Position numbers and translations under genes: made by a program. From CAZJHX01 sp964545715 (GTDB taxonomy: Bacteria > Myxococcota_A > UBA9042 > GCA-2863065), in contig CAZJHX010000020.1 in assembly GCA_964545715.1 (NCBI GenBank), positions 23,900 through 87,899 on the forward strand: DNA of 64,000 bases, given 5' to 3'. Positions 17,269-26,691 of the stretch are shown in pieces; the stretch's first letter is position 1; each line of letters opens with the position of its first letter. The notes under the pieces are model-generated. The model was not told where the DNA came from and did no database searches. It saw nothing but the letters and a program-made list of their open reading frames with translations.

Positions 17269-20200
17269 CTATTTGCACTTGGACTTGCTGTTTTTGCAGC
17301 CGTTTTTGCACTGCCAGTTCTTGTTGCACCAGGCGCCCGCGGCCTTCTTCACGTAGCACTTGCCGGATTGGCAGTACTTTCCACCTCCACAGTGATTGTG
17401 TTTGGTGCACTTGCATAACCCGCCGCTGCAGTTGAACGAGCCCTTGCAGTGGTTGTTCTTGACGCACGCCGTACCCGCGTTGCGCGTCTTGGGCGTCCAG
17501 CACTTCTGGTTGCACTTGCCCCCCTGGCACTGCTTGTTGGCGGTGCAGGGCTTGAAGTCCCCTTTGAGGGCGTGACATGTGCCGCTCTTGCAGTACTTAC
17601 TACCCGGACACTGACTGTCCTTGGTGCACTTGCACTTGCCGCCGCCGCACTTGTACGGCCCGGCGCAGTGGTCGTTATTGATGCAGCCGCTGCCAATCCC
17701 GATCTTGTTGGGCGTGTAGCACTTGCCGATAGGGCCACTGCAGTTGTTCGACTTGCACTGCTTGTCGGCCGAGCAGCTTGCCCAGTCGTTCTTCTTCCAC
17801 TTGCACGTGCCGCTGCCGCAGAACTTGCCGGACCCGCACTGTGCGTTGCTGTTGCACTTGCATTTGTAGGCCGTGCACTTGTGCGGCGATTTGCACTGCG
17901 GATTGGCCACGCATTTGCCGCCCAGCACCACCGAGTTCGGCGTGTAGCACTTTGCCGGGATCCCGCCGCAGTTGTTGGACTGGCACTGCTTCTTATTGGT
18001 GCACAGCGTGCCGTCAGACTTCAGCGGCTTGCACTTGCCGTTGCCGCAGAACTTGCCGGAGCCGCATTGCGAGTCGGCGGTGCACTTGCACTTGCCGTTG
18101 AGGGTCCCGCATTTGTGCGGCGCCTTGCAGTGGTCGTCCTTGACGCAGCTTTGGCCGATCTTCTTGGTGTTGGGCTTGTAGCACTTGCCTACCAGGCCGC
18201 TGCAGAAGCCCGACTTGCACTGGCTCTTGTGGGAGCAGCCCACCCCCAGGCCCTTCTTGTTTTTGCACTTGTTGCCGTTGGTGCAGTACTGGCCCGAGCC
18301 GCAGTGGCTGTCCTTTTTGCACAGGCACTTTTGCGAGCCGCCGTCCTTGCCGCACTTGTCGGTGACGCACTCGATGTTCTTTTTGCAGGTCTGGCCCAGC
18401 TTGCGGTTGGTGTACAAGCACTTCTTGCCCACCGAGACCTTGCGGCAGGTCGTGCCGCTGGGGCACTGGAACGGGTCGATGCAGGACTTGCCGTGTGAGA
18501 CCTTGCCCAGGCACTTCTCGTTGATACACGTCAGGCCCGTCTTGCAGTGGTCGCTGGAGTTGGCGATGCACGACTTCTTCTTGCCGCGCGACTTCGGCTC
18601 GTAACACACCCCGTTGCAGTGGCCGCTCTTGCAGACCCCGTCTTCACTGCAGGGCGTCCAGTCCTTGAACGCCTTGGCGCACAGCCCGTATGCGCACACC
18701 TTCTTGCCCTTGCAGTCGCTGTGCGTGACGCACGGCTTGACCTTGCCGCAGTTCAGCGAGATGTCGAGCGCCCCCTTTCCGCCGATACAGACGCCCACCC
18801 CGCACGTGAAGCCGCCCGAGTCGCCCGGATCGCCCTTCTTGCTCTTGTAGGTGCCCGATCCGCACAGCTGGAAGTTGGCGAAGTCCAGGCTCAGGTTCAC
18901 GTCCACGTACCCCAGCTTGATGCCTAGGATCTTGGGCAGATTCAGCGTCGCCGTCAGCGAGAGCTTGGCCTTCTCCAGCGAGATGATGCCCTGGGCAAAC
19001 GTCTTGCCGAACAGGATCAGCTTGCCGACGATCTTCAGCAGCTTGGCCTTCGTGCTGAACACGAAGTCGCCCTGAATGCCCATCTTGCCCAGCACTTTGA
19101 TGTCGACGGTGAGATCCAGGCTGCCGTCGGCCTCGAAGCTGAGCCCGTCCACGGTGAACGACCCCGCGCCGATGACCTTCTCGACGCCCTTGGCCGACTT
19201 GAAGCCCAGCTTCATCGACGCATCGATGTACGCGGAGCCCAGGTCCAGCGCCGCGTAGACGCCGTCATCCCAGTCGCCCAGCGCCCCGTTGGGCCCGTAG
19301 CCGCCGACGAGGATGCCGCCCAGCTTCGGGATGTCCAGCAGCGTGAAGTCGTACGCAAACGCCTCTGCAAACGCCGCGCCTTTGCCGACTTGCAGGCGAA
19401 TGCGGCTGTCCAGGTTGGGCGCCAGCACCGGGATCTTGAGACCCACCCCGGCGGTCAGCCACAACCCGCTGTCCGCCGGCTTGTCAAGGCGCGCCGACAG
19501 CTTGATGTTGAGCTTCTGGCCGATCGGATCGGCGCCCTTGCCCGCGCCCGACAGGTAGGTGCCGTGCATCTTGTTGCCGGTGGCGTAGTAGCGCGAGTTG
19601 TACGCCGTTTTGCCGGTGTCCAGGTCGAAGGTGTAGCGGGCGATCAGCTTGCTGTCGACGACCGAGCCGGGTGGCAGAATACGTGACTGCCCCTGCAGCT
19701 GCAGCGGGCTGCGCGCCGCGTTCCAGAAGCGCACCTCATCGATGATCGTCATGCCCTTGCCAATCACCGCATAGGCAGTGCTGGCCGTCGGGGCAAACGA
19801 GCCGCCGGTGTTGTCGAACGCCTTGGACGACCCATTGACATAGATGGCGGGGGTGACGCCGCTGCTGTCCGGGTGCAGCGTCACCGCGACGTGCGCGCGC
19901 TCGCCCTGCGGCACGACGCCGGCCCAGGTCTGCATCACCCGGGTCTGGTTGCCCTTGCGGAAGCGCACCGACACACGCCCGTACGTCTCGCAGTTCTTGC
20001 CGCCCGCGTCACACAGCGTCTCGGGATCGCCGACCCCGATCCAGTAGCCGGTCTTGTTGGAGCCCTCCTTCTTGACCAGCGTGTGCGCAAACTGGCCCGC
20101 GCCGAACTTGTTGACCTGGACGACCGCCTCAATGGTGCCCTTGGACCAGTTCAGCTTCTTGTCGTGGCCGACCTTGAACCCGCCGCTGCCCGGCTTCAGC

Positions 20201-23200
20201 ACGTTGGCGAAGGGATCGCCGTACAGCGACACGCCCAGCACGCTGATCGGGTCCATGATGCCTTCCAGGCTGAACCCGTTCGTGTCCGCAGCCCCGTCTA
20301 CCAGCAGGCTCTTGCCGGCGGCGTTGGCGTCGATCTTGATGCGGAACCCGCTGGCGAAGCGCTTGCCGAAGATCTGGGTGTTGTGGGTTGAGAAGTTGAT
20401 TCGGAACTCGTTGATCTCGAGGTCCAGCGGCTTCACGTTGATCTCGGGCGACGTCGGCGGCAGCACCGGCGTGTCCGACGCCTTGGAGACCTTGGATTTG
20501 GCAGCCGAGAACGCCTTCGACAGGAGCGTGGCCAGCTTGGCCAGCGTCAGGTTCACCACCTCGTAGCGCACGATGATGGTCGGCAGCGGCAGGCACTTGC
20601 CCGCCACGCAGATGCCGCTCTTCGACGGCACGGTGTCGAAGTACAGCGTGCTGCCAAGCTGGATGATGTTGCTGGCGCCCTGCGACGGCTTGTTGGGCCA
20701 GCTTCCGCTGGTCTTCAGGTACAGATCGCCGTTGTAGCCTGCCGCGACCGGCAGCGGCACGCCGGCCAGCGCGACCTCGATGGCAAAGCCCGGGTTCTCC
20801 ACCGCGGCCCCTGTCAGCCCAAACGGGTCGAACCAGACGCCGTCGAGGTACAGCAAGATGCCCAGCGAGTTGGCGGTCGTCGAATACGAGACCTCGGCGA
20901 TTCCGGCCACAGAGCTGGCCTGGTTGGTCGGCTTGAAGTCGACGACGCCCGAGAACCCGATCGTCACCTGCGGACCGTTGATGTCCGCGAACAAGGCCAG
21001 GCTGTCGACGTTGATGTAATCGATGGACGGCAGCCCATTGCCCGGCTTGGCCAGGGGCCAGGTCGTGTCCAGCTTGGCCTCGATGGTGACGTGTGATCCG
21101 TCGTGCACCTGCACGCTCAGCATGCCCGCGGACTGGTCGTCGGTGAACTTGACCGGCAGCGGCGCTACCGTCATCAGCCGGACGCCTTTCTGCAGGTCGA
21201 TCTCCTGGCCGCACAGCGCGATGTCGGCGATCTCGCTGTTGGCTGCGGCAAAGCACAGACTGCTCGTCAGCTTGCCCATGCCGGGCACGTTCAGTCCGCC
21301 GGACGGCGGGTTGGCCTCGCCGGTAAACCACACGCCGGCGTCGTCTCCGATGACGCCGCCGCCGGACAGGGTGCCGGACACGTTGTCGCCAAACAGCTTG
21401 AACGAGAACGGCGCGGTCAGCGTGACGCCCACATCCCCGGTGTCCAGCCCGATGGCCACAGACACGCTCGGGTTGGTCAGCGTGACAAAGTCAAACGCGG
21501 CGCCCAGCGGCTTCAGCGGCTTCAGCGACCCCGCCCAGGTGCCCGTCAGGGTGAGCAGGCTGTCGTCGTCCAGCTCGCCGCTGAACGCCAGCGAGATCTC
21601 CTTGCTCAAGAAGGTAAACGTGGCCTGTGCGTCCAGGCCCAGGCTCCAGTTCTTCTCGCTGTCCAGCGTGCCGGTGACGTTGATGTCGTGCAGCAGAAAC
21701 TTGCTGCCCAGGCTCTTCTCGAACGGCCCCGCCGACAGCGTCAGCGACCAGCCGTCCTCGCCGAAGGTCACGGTGCCGCCCACGTTCTTGAAGTTGAGCT
21801 CCGGCCAGGCCGGGATCGGCGTCCAGTTCTCCAGCGCAAACTCCACCGACTTGGTGTCGCCGAAGCACACGCTGACGCTGACGTCACCCGCCGCGCCCGG
21901 CACCGGCAGCGCCTCGGTGAGATCGCCCGCCAGGCACCCGCTGGCCTTCCAGCCGTCGGCGCCCTTGATCAGTGTGATGTCCCCCTGGGCTGTAATGTCG
22001 CCCAACGGTCCCAGCGAGACGACGGTCTGCACCGTTACGGCGATGCTCCAGCTTCCGCCGTCGTGCTTCAGCGTGCCGTTGGCGCTGTTGAGGTTCAGGC
22101 CCTCGAACGGGGACCAGGATGTGCCGTCCAGCATCGCCAGCGCCAGCGAGAAGGTGCCGTTGCCCTTCCACAGGCCCTTCACCGACAGGTTCACCGCGTT
22201 GGCGCCGTTGCCCAGAATCAGGATCGCGTCCAGCGCCGCCGTCGCCGGTCCACCGCCGACGCCCTGTTTCAGCGTGAACGTGGCCGTGTCCATCGAGAAC
22301 CCGCCCAGCGTCATGTCGGAGACCGTCAGCGTGATCGTCCATGGCGGTCCCGCTTCGTAGACGCCGCTGATGTCGAACGTGCCGCCCTGCAGCCCGACCT
22401 TGCCGCTGAAGCCCGGCACCACGTCGACCTGGCCGCCGGATACAGTCACGCACATGTAGGCGTCCAGCTCGGTCAGAGTCAGCCCGGCCACGTTGGCGCT
22501 GAACGGGCTCTCGCTGCTGAGGCAGCCCGCCACCGTCTCGCCGCCGTCCAGCACGGAGAGCTCACCTTTGACGTTGACCTGGCCGAGCGGGCCCAGATCC
22601 AGACTGGTGTTACCGCCCAGGTTGACGGCCCACACCCCGCTCTTGCGTGTGAACGTGCCGCCCAGCCCCGAGACGACCAGTCCGGGCACGGGCTCCCACG
22701 AGCCGCCCGTCTGCGCCACCGTCAATGTCAGGTCGCCGCCTTTGCTCCACTGGCCGTCCACCGACAGCGCCAGCGCATCCGCGCCGTCACCCAGCACCAT
22801 CGACGCGTCCAGCGTCACGGTCGTCGCACCGGCGATCTTCTCCACCGTCACGGTCGCGGAATCCAGCGTGAACGTGCCCAGCGGCAGGTCGGTCACCGTC
22901 AGCGACATCGACCACTCGCCCGCGCTCAGCGGACTGTAGACCCCGTCGACGCCGATGCCGCCGCTGCCCATGTCGATCGTCCCCGCAAACGGGAACGACA
23001 GGGTTACGTCACCCGATGGCGCGTCTTCAAAGCACACCTGTCCCGTCAGTCCAGTCAGCGCGATGCCGGTGCCGCCGATGCTCGACACATCCGGCAGCGA
23101 GCCCGTCAGGCAGCCCGTGATCTTCTCGCCGTTGTCCGCCACGTTCAGGCTGCCGGTCACCGGCGCCGAGCCGAACGGTCCAAGCTCGATGGTCGTGCTG

Positions 23201-26200
23201 ACCGACAAGCTGATGGTCCACACGCCGCCTTTGCGCTCGAACAGCCCCGTGATTCCGTCGAACGTGATGTCGGCGATCGGCGACCAGGTCTCGCCCGGGG
23301 GCAAGGAGACGGTCAGCGCAAAGTCGCCGCCGTTGGACCAGGCGCCCGACAACTTCAGTGTCAGCGCGCCGTCGCCCTTGCCCAGCACGGTGGTGCCTTG
23401 AACCGTGACCGAGGTTGCGCCGCCCGTCTTCGTGACGGTGAAGGTGGCGCCTTGCAGCGTCACCGCGTCGTCCAGGGCCAGATCGCCCACCGTCATTGAG
23501 AGGGCCCACTCGCCGGGCTGTGCGCCCGGGAGGTAGCCGCCGGTGAAGGTCAGAGGATCGCCGCCGACGACGATACCGCCCGCAACGGTGTACGTGACCT
23601 CCACGTCCCCCGCCGCGTTCTTGTCGAAGCACGCTCCGACCGCCAGGCCGCTCAGCCCGAACCCGCCGACGGTGATATCCGGTACCGTGCCCTGCAGACA
23701 GCCGGTGACGACCTTGCCGCCGTCCTGGATATCCAGCGTGCCGGTCACCGTGGCCGTGCCGAGCGGGCCGAGATCGGCCTCGGTGCCCACCGTGAAGCCC
23801 AGCGACCATGTGCCGCCCGACCGCTCCAGCGAGCCGCTGACATCGGTGAAGCTGATGCCGGCAAACGGCGACCAGGTCTCACCGTCGGGCAGCGCGGCGT
23901 CGATCGAGAGATCGCCGCTGTTGGACCAGTCGCCGCTCAGCTCGAGCTGCAGCGCACCGGCTCCCTGGCCGACCGTCAGGTCCGCGGACAGCGTGATCGA
24001 GGTGACGCCCGGCTTGCGGTCGATGATGAAAGTCGTGGCATCCAGCGCAAACTTCCCGCCCAGCACCAGATCGGTCACCGTCAGCTCGACGCGCCACGTG
24101 TCGACGTCGGCCGAGGGCAGGTAGACGCCGCTAAACTCGAACGGCGATCCCGAGACGTCGACCTCGCCAAACACCGGATACGTGATGATCAGATCGCCCG
24201 CGTCATCCTTGTCGAAGCACGCGGACAGCGTCAGGCCCTTGAGCGGGAAGCCCTCCAGCGTCTGGTCCGGGAGCGTCCCGTCGAGACAGCCGCTGACCGA
24301 CTTGCCGTTGTCCTGCACGTCCAGCGCGCCGGTCACCTGCGCGGACCCCAGCGGGCCCAGATCGGCGTCGGTCGTCACGGTCAGGTTCAAGCCCCACACG
24401 CCGCCGCTGCGGTTCAAGGTGCCGCTGATCGAGCTGAACGTGAGGCCGGGGAACGGCGACCAGGTCTCGCCGGGCGCCAGCGTGATGTTGAGCGTGACGT
24501 CGCCGCTGTTGGACCAGGTGCCGGTCACCAGCAGCGCGATGCCGCCGTCGCCCTGGCCGACCGTCATCTCGGCTTTGAGTGACACGGCCGTCGTGCCGGC
24601 CTGATAGGCGACCGAGAACGTTGCCGAGCTGAGCGTGAACTGGGCGTCCAGCACCAGGTCATTGACGTTGAGCTCAACGGTCCAGTCGTTGTTGGTCGAC
24701 GACGGCAGGTACGCCCCGTCGAACGCGAGCAGCTCGCCGCTGATCTCGACCTGTCCGGCCATCGGGTAGCTGACCAGCAGGTTGCCCTGGCCGTCTTTGT
24801 CGAAGCACGCGGAGAACGTCAGCGCCGACAGCTTCAGCCCCTGCAGGCTCTTGCCCGACAGCGATCCGCCCAGGCAGCCGGTGACCGTCTGCCCGTTGTC
24901 CTCGACGTTCAGGGTTCCGTTGACGTCCGCGGTGCCCAGCGGTCCCAGGTTCGCGGTCGTGTCCACATTCAAGCCCAGCGACCAGACCCCACCCTCGCGT
25001 TTGAGCTGTCCGGTGACGTCGCTGAAGGTCAGCCCGGCAAACGGCGACCAGGTCTGCCCCGGCAGCAGCGTCACGGTTAGCGCGGTGTCGCCGGTGTTGA
25101 CGTACTCGCCCTTGACCGACAGCTGCAGGGCTCCGGCGCCTTTGCCTACCGTGAGCAGCGCGTCCAGCGAGACGTCGGTGCCCGCCGCGGTATGGGTGAG
25201 CACCAGCGTCGCCTGGTCCAGTACAAACTGGCCGTCCAAGCTGAGATCGTCGACCGTCAGCTTCAGCTGCCACTCGTCGGGGATGCTGCTGGGGATGTAG
25301 ACGCCGGAGAAGTCGAACGGGTTGCCGTCGATATTGACTTTGCCCAGCACCGGGTAGGTCACGGCGACGTTGCCCTGCGCGTCTTTGTCGAAGCAGGTCG
25401 AGAAGGTCAGCGAGGACAGCGGGAACCCGTCCACGGTCTTGGGAGACAGCGAGCCCGACAGGCAGCCTGTCACGGATCCGGCCGTCGGATCGACGGACAG
25501 CGAGCCCGTCACGTCGGCTGAGCCCAGCGGTCCGAGGTTTGCTGTGGTGCTGGCGGTCAGACTCAGCGCCCAGACGCCGTTCGTGCGTGTCAGCGTGCCG
25601 GACAGCTCCGACAGCACAAAGCCGTCGACCGGCGACCAGGTCTTGCCGTCGGGCAGGTTGACGGCCAGTGAGAGGTCGCCCGATTCGCTGTACGCGCCGC
25701 TGATCGCCAGGTCGAGCGCGCCGTCGCCGGTGCCGATGGACAGCTCGCCTTCGACGGTCGCTGCGGTGGTGCCGGCCGCTGAGTTGTGGGTCAGCGTCAG
25801 GGTCGCGTCGTCCACCGTGAAGTCGCCGAGCGTCATCGACGGCAGCGACAACGCCAGGCCCCAGTCGTCGCCGGTCGTCAGGACGCCGTCGAAGTCGCTG
25901 GGATCGCCCAGGACCAGCGTGCCCTCCAGCGGGAAGGACAGTGTGGGTTCGTCGGAGTCGAAGCAGACCTCCAGCGTGATGTCCTCGAAGCCGTAGCCAC
26001 CGGCGGTCGCGTCAAACGCCGGCGCGGTCAGGCAGCCCGTCAGCGCCAGCCCGTCGGAGGAGGCGGCCAGCGTGCCGGTCACTGAGACGTCGGCAAACGG
26101 TCCCAGGTCGACGGTGGTAGCGATGGTGATGGAGGCCGAAGCGGCCGCGTCGGTGACGTCCAGCGTGCCTGTGACTGTCTCGAAGCTGAGTCCGGGCGCC

Positions 26201-26691
26201 GGGGTCCAGGTCGTCCCATCCGGCAGATTGAGCGCCAGCGTGAACTCGCCCGTGGAGACGTACTCACCCGCGGCGTCCAGCGTGATCGCCGTGGCGCCAT
26301 CACCCAATATCAGGGTGGCCGAGATCTGCGCGGAGGTGCCGTCCAGGCCGTCGTCGACCAGGGTCAGCACCACGTCTGTCAGGCTCAGGCCGCCGAGCGT
26401 CACGGACGCGCCGGGCGCCACCACGATGGTGCTGCTCCAGCTTGTGGGGGTGAACTCGCCGGTGAACGCCACGGTGGACTCGCGGATCGTCGCCTGGCCG
26501 CTCAAGCTCACCTGGGCCACGGCCGCGTCCGGCAGCACTGACAAGCAGGCCTGGACGTCGACGTTGTCGAGCTGGACGCCGGCGACCGTTGGCGACAGCG
26601 GCTGAGCCGGGCTCACGCACCAGCCGATCTCCGACCATGCGCCCGACACCTGGACCGACCCAAGGCCGCCGAGCTCGGCGGTGCCGTTCAA
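17269..26691 (-). CDS. Giant repetitive surface protein, distal 3,140 codons (downstream of in-frame TAG)
   Basis: The frame is contiguous with the gene at 26692-30297, separated only by one TAG. The nominal start is a TTG directly after that stop, in the middle of a repeat. The order is eight repeats of about 196 residues (motifs TVGxGxGALxLxVxGxWS, GETWSPFxGLTFS, ANLGPLGxAxVTG, CFDKD), then a less regular beta-rich region, then a LamG/concanavalin-type module near base 19600-20150 (TIEAVVQVNKFGAGQFAHTL, then IDEVRFWNAARSPLQLQG). After a further beta region comes a C-terminal array of about 530 Lys-rich Cys-repeat residues. Such architecture fits an extracellular adhesin or filament. There is no cell-wall or autotransporter anchor that I recognise, so how it is exported beyond the signal peptide is unclear. 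Confidence 0.75.
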   Translation of the reverse strand: MNGTAELGGLGSVQVSGAWSEIGWCVSPAQPLSPTVAGVQLDNVDVQACLSVLPDAAVAQVSLSGQATIRESTVAFTGEFTPTSWSSTIVVAPGASVTLGGLSLTDVVLTLVDDGLDGTSAQISATLILGDGATAITLDAAGEYVSTGEFTLALNLPDGTTWTPAPGLSFETVTGTLDVTDAAASASITIATTVDLGPFADVSVTGTLAASSDGLALTGCLTAPAFDATAGGYGFEDITLEVCFDSDEPTLSFPLEGTLVLGDPSDFDGVLTTGDDWGLALSLPSMTLGDFTVDDATLTLTHNSAAGTTAATVEGELSIGTGDGALDLAISGAYSESGDLSLAVNLPDGKTWSPVDGFVLSELSGTLTRTNGVWALSLTASTTANLGPLGSADVTGSLSVDPTAGSVTGCLSGSLSPKTVDGFPLSSLTFSTCFDKDAQGNVAVTYPVLGKVNIDGNPFDFSGVYIPSSIPDEWQLKLTVDDLSLDGQFVLDQATLVLTHTAAGTDVSLDALLTVGKGAGALQLSVKGEYVNTGDTALTVTLLPGQTWSPFAGLTFSDVTGQLKREGGVWSLGLNVDTTANLGPLGTADVNGTLNVEDNGQTVTGCLGGSLSGKSLQGLKLSALTFSACFDKDGQGNLLVSYPMAGQVEISGELLAFDGAYLPSSTNNDWTVELNVNDLVLDAQFTLSSATFSVAYQAGTTAVSLKAEMTVGQGDGGIALLVTGTWSNSGDVTLNITLAPGETWSPFPGLTFSSISGTLNRSGGVWGLNLTVTTDADLGPLGSAQVTGALDVQDNGKSVSGCLDGTLPDQTLEGFPLKGLTLSACFDKDDAGDLIITYPVFGEVDVSGSPFEFSGVYLPSADVDTWRVELTVTDLVLGGKFALDATTFIIDRKPGVTSITLSADLTVGQGAGALQLELSGDWSNSGDLSIDAALPDGETWSPFAGISFTDVSGSLERSGGTWSLGFTVGTEADLGPLGTATVTGTLDIQDGGKVVTGCLQGTVPDITVGGFGLSGLAVGACFDKNAAGDVEVTYTVAGGIVVGGDPLTFTGGYLPGAQPGEWALSMTVGDLALDDAVTLQGATFTVTKTGGATSVTVQGTTVLGKGDGALTLKLSGAWSNGGDFALTVSLPPGETWSPIADITFDGITGLFERKGGVWTISLSVSTTIELGPFGSAPVTGSLNVADNGEKITGCLTGSLPDVSSIGGTGIALTGLTGQVCFEDAPSGDVTLSFPFAGTIDMGSGGIGVDGVYSPLSAGEWSMSLTVTDLPLGTFTLDSATVTVEKIAGATTVTLDASMVLGDGADALALSVDGQWSKGGDLTLTVAQTGGSWEPVPGLVVSGLGGTFTRKSGVWAVNLGGNTSLDLGPLGQVNVKGELSVLDGGETVAGCLSSESPFSANVAGLTLTELDAYMCVTVSGGQVDVVPGFSGKVGLQGGTFDISGVYEAGPPWTITLTVSDMTLGGFSMDTATFTLKQGVGGGPATAALDAILILGNGANAVNLSVKGLWKGNGTFSLALAMLDGTSWSPFEGLNLNSANGTLKHDGGSWSIAVTVQTVVSLGPLGDITAQGDITLIKGADGWKASGCLAGDLTEALPVPGAAGDVSVSVCFGDTKSVEFALENWTPIPAWPELNFKNVGGTVTFGEDGWSLTLSAGPFEKSLGSKFLLHDINVTGTLDSEKNWSLGLDAQATFTFLSKEISLAFSGELDDDSLLTLTGTWAGSLKPLKPLGAAFDFVTLTNPSVSVAIGLDTGDVGVTLTAPFSFKLFGDNVSGTLSGGGVIGDDAGVWFTGEANPPSGGLNVPGMGKLTSSLCFAAANSEIADIALCGQEIDLQKGVRLMTVAPLPVKFTDDQSAGMLSVQVHDGSHVTIEAKLDTTWPLAKPGNGLPSIDYINVDSLALFADINGPQVTIGFSGVVDFKPTNQASSVAGIAEVSYSTTANSLGILLYLDGVWFDPFGLTGAAVENPGFAIEVALAGVPLPVAAGYNGDLYLKTSGSWPNKPSQGASNIIQLGSTLYFDTVPSKSGICVAGKCLPLPTIIVRYEVVNLTLAKLATLLSKAFSAAKSKVSKASDTPVLPPTSPEINVKPLDLEINEFRINFSTHNTQIFGKRFASGFRIKIDANAAGKSLLVDGAADTNGFSLEGIMDPISVLGVSLYGDPFANVLKPGSGGFKVGHDKKLNWSKGTIEAVVQVNKFGAGQFAHTLVKKEGSNKTGYWIGVGDPETLCDAGGKNCETYGRVSVRFRKGNQTRVMQTWAGVVPQGERAHVAVTLHPDSSGVTPAIYVNGSSKAFDNTGGSFAPTASTAYAVIGKGMTIIDEVRFWNAARSPLQLQGQSRILPPGSVVDSKLIARYTFDLDTGKTAYNSRYYATGNKMHGTYLSGAGKGADPIGQKLNIKLSARLDKPADSGLWLTAGVGLKIPVLAPNLDSRIRLQVGKGAAFAEAFAYDFTLLDIPKLGGILVGGYGPNGALGDWDDGVYAALDLGSAYIDASMKLGFKSAKGVEKVIGAGSFTVDGLSFEADGSLDLTVDIKVLGKMGIQGDFVFSTKAKLLKIVGKLILFGKTFAQGIISLEKAKLSLTATLNLPKILGIKLGYVDVNLSLDFANFQLCGSGTYKSKKGDPGDSGGFTCGVGVCIGGKGALDISLNCGKVKPCVTHSDCKGKKVCAYGLCAKAFKDWTPCSEDGVCKSGHCNGVCYEPKSRGKKKSCIANSSDHCKTGLTCINEKCLGKVSHGKSCIDPFQCPSGTTCRKVSVGKKCLYTNRKLGQTCKKNIECVTDKCGKDGGSQKCLCKKDSHCGSGQYCTNGNKCKNKKGLGVGCSHKSQCKSGFCSGLVGKCYKPNTKKIGQSCVKDDHCKAPHKCGTLNGKCKCTADSQCGSGKFCGNGKCKPLKSDGTLCTNKKQCQSNNCGGIPAKCYTPNSVVLGGKCVANPQCKSPHKCTAYKCKCNSNAQCGSGKFCGSGTCKWKKNDWASCSADKQCKSNNCSGPIGKCYTPNKIGIGSGCINNDHCAGPYKCGGGKCKCTKDSQCPGSKYCKSGTCHALKGDFKPCTANKQCQGGKCNQKCWTPKTRNAGTACVKNNHCKGSFNCSGGLCKCTKHNHCGGGKYCQSGKCYVKKAAGAWCNKNWQCKNGCKNSKSKCK
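17272..18860 (-). repeat. C-terminal Lys/Cys-rich repeat array of the giant protein
   Basis: Alternating short modules of the form CxxDSQCGSGKFCGNGxCK and CxxKKQCxSNNCxGxxxKCYTPN repeat about five times each before the stop. The region is strongly basic (many Lys) in contrast to the acidic propeller region. A basic disulfide-rich tail could bind polyanionic surface polymer, but this is inference. Confidence 0.75.
21950..26690 (-). repeat. Eight ~588-base (196-residue) tandem repeats in the giant gene
   Basis: The conserved W-(S/T/E)-P block recurs near 26200, 25640, 25045, 24455, 23865, 23280, 22690 and 22100, a period of 580-595 bases. Each unit carries one Cys pair (VTGCL and xxCF). Units are similar enough for recombination but clearly diverged. 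The TAG lies at the edge of the first, partial unit. Confidence 0.8.

Noticed and set aside
11750..18860. Direct-repeat arrays that could look like CRISPR
   Set aside because: The periodicity follows codons and cysteine spacing inside open frames, and repeat and spacer lengths are not constant.
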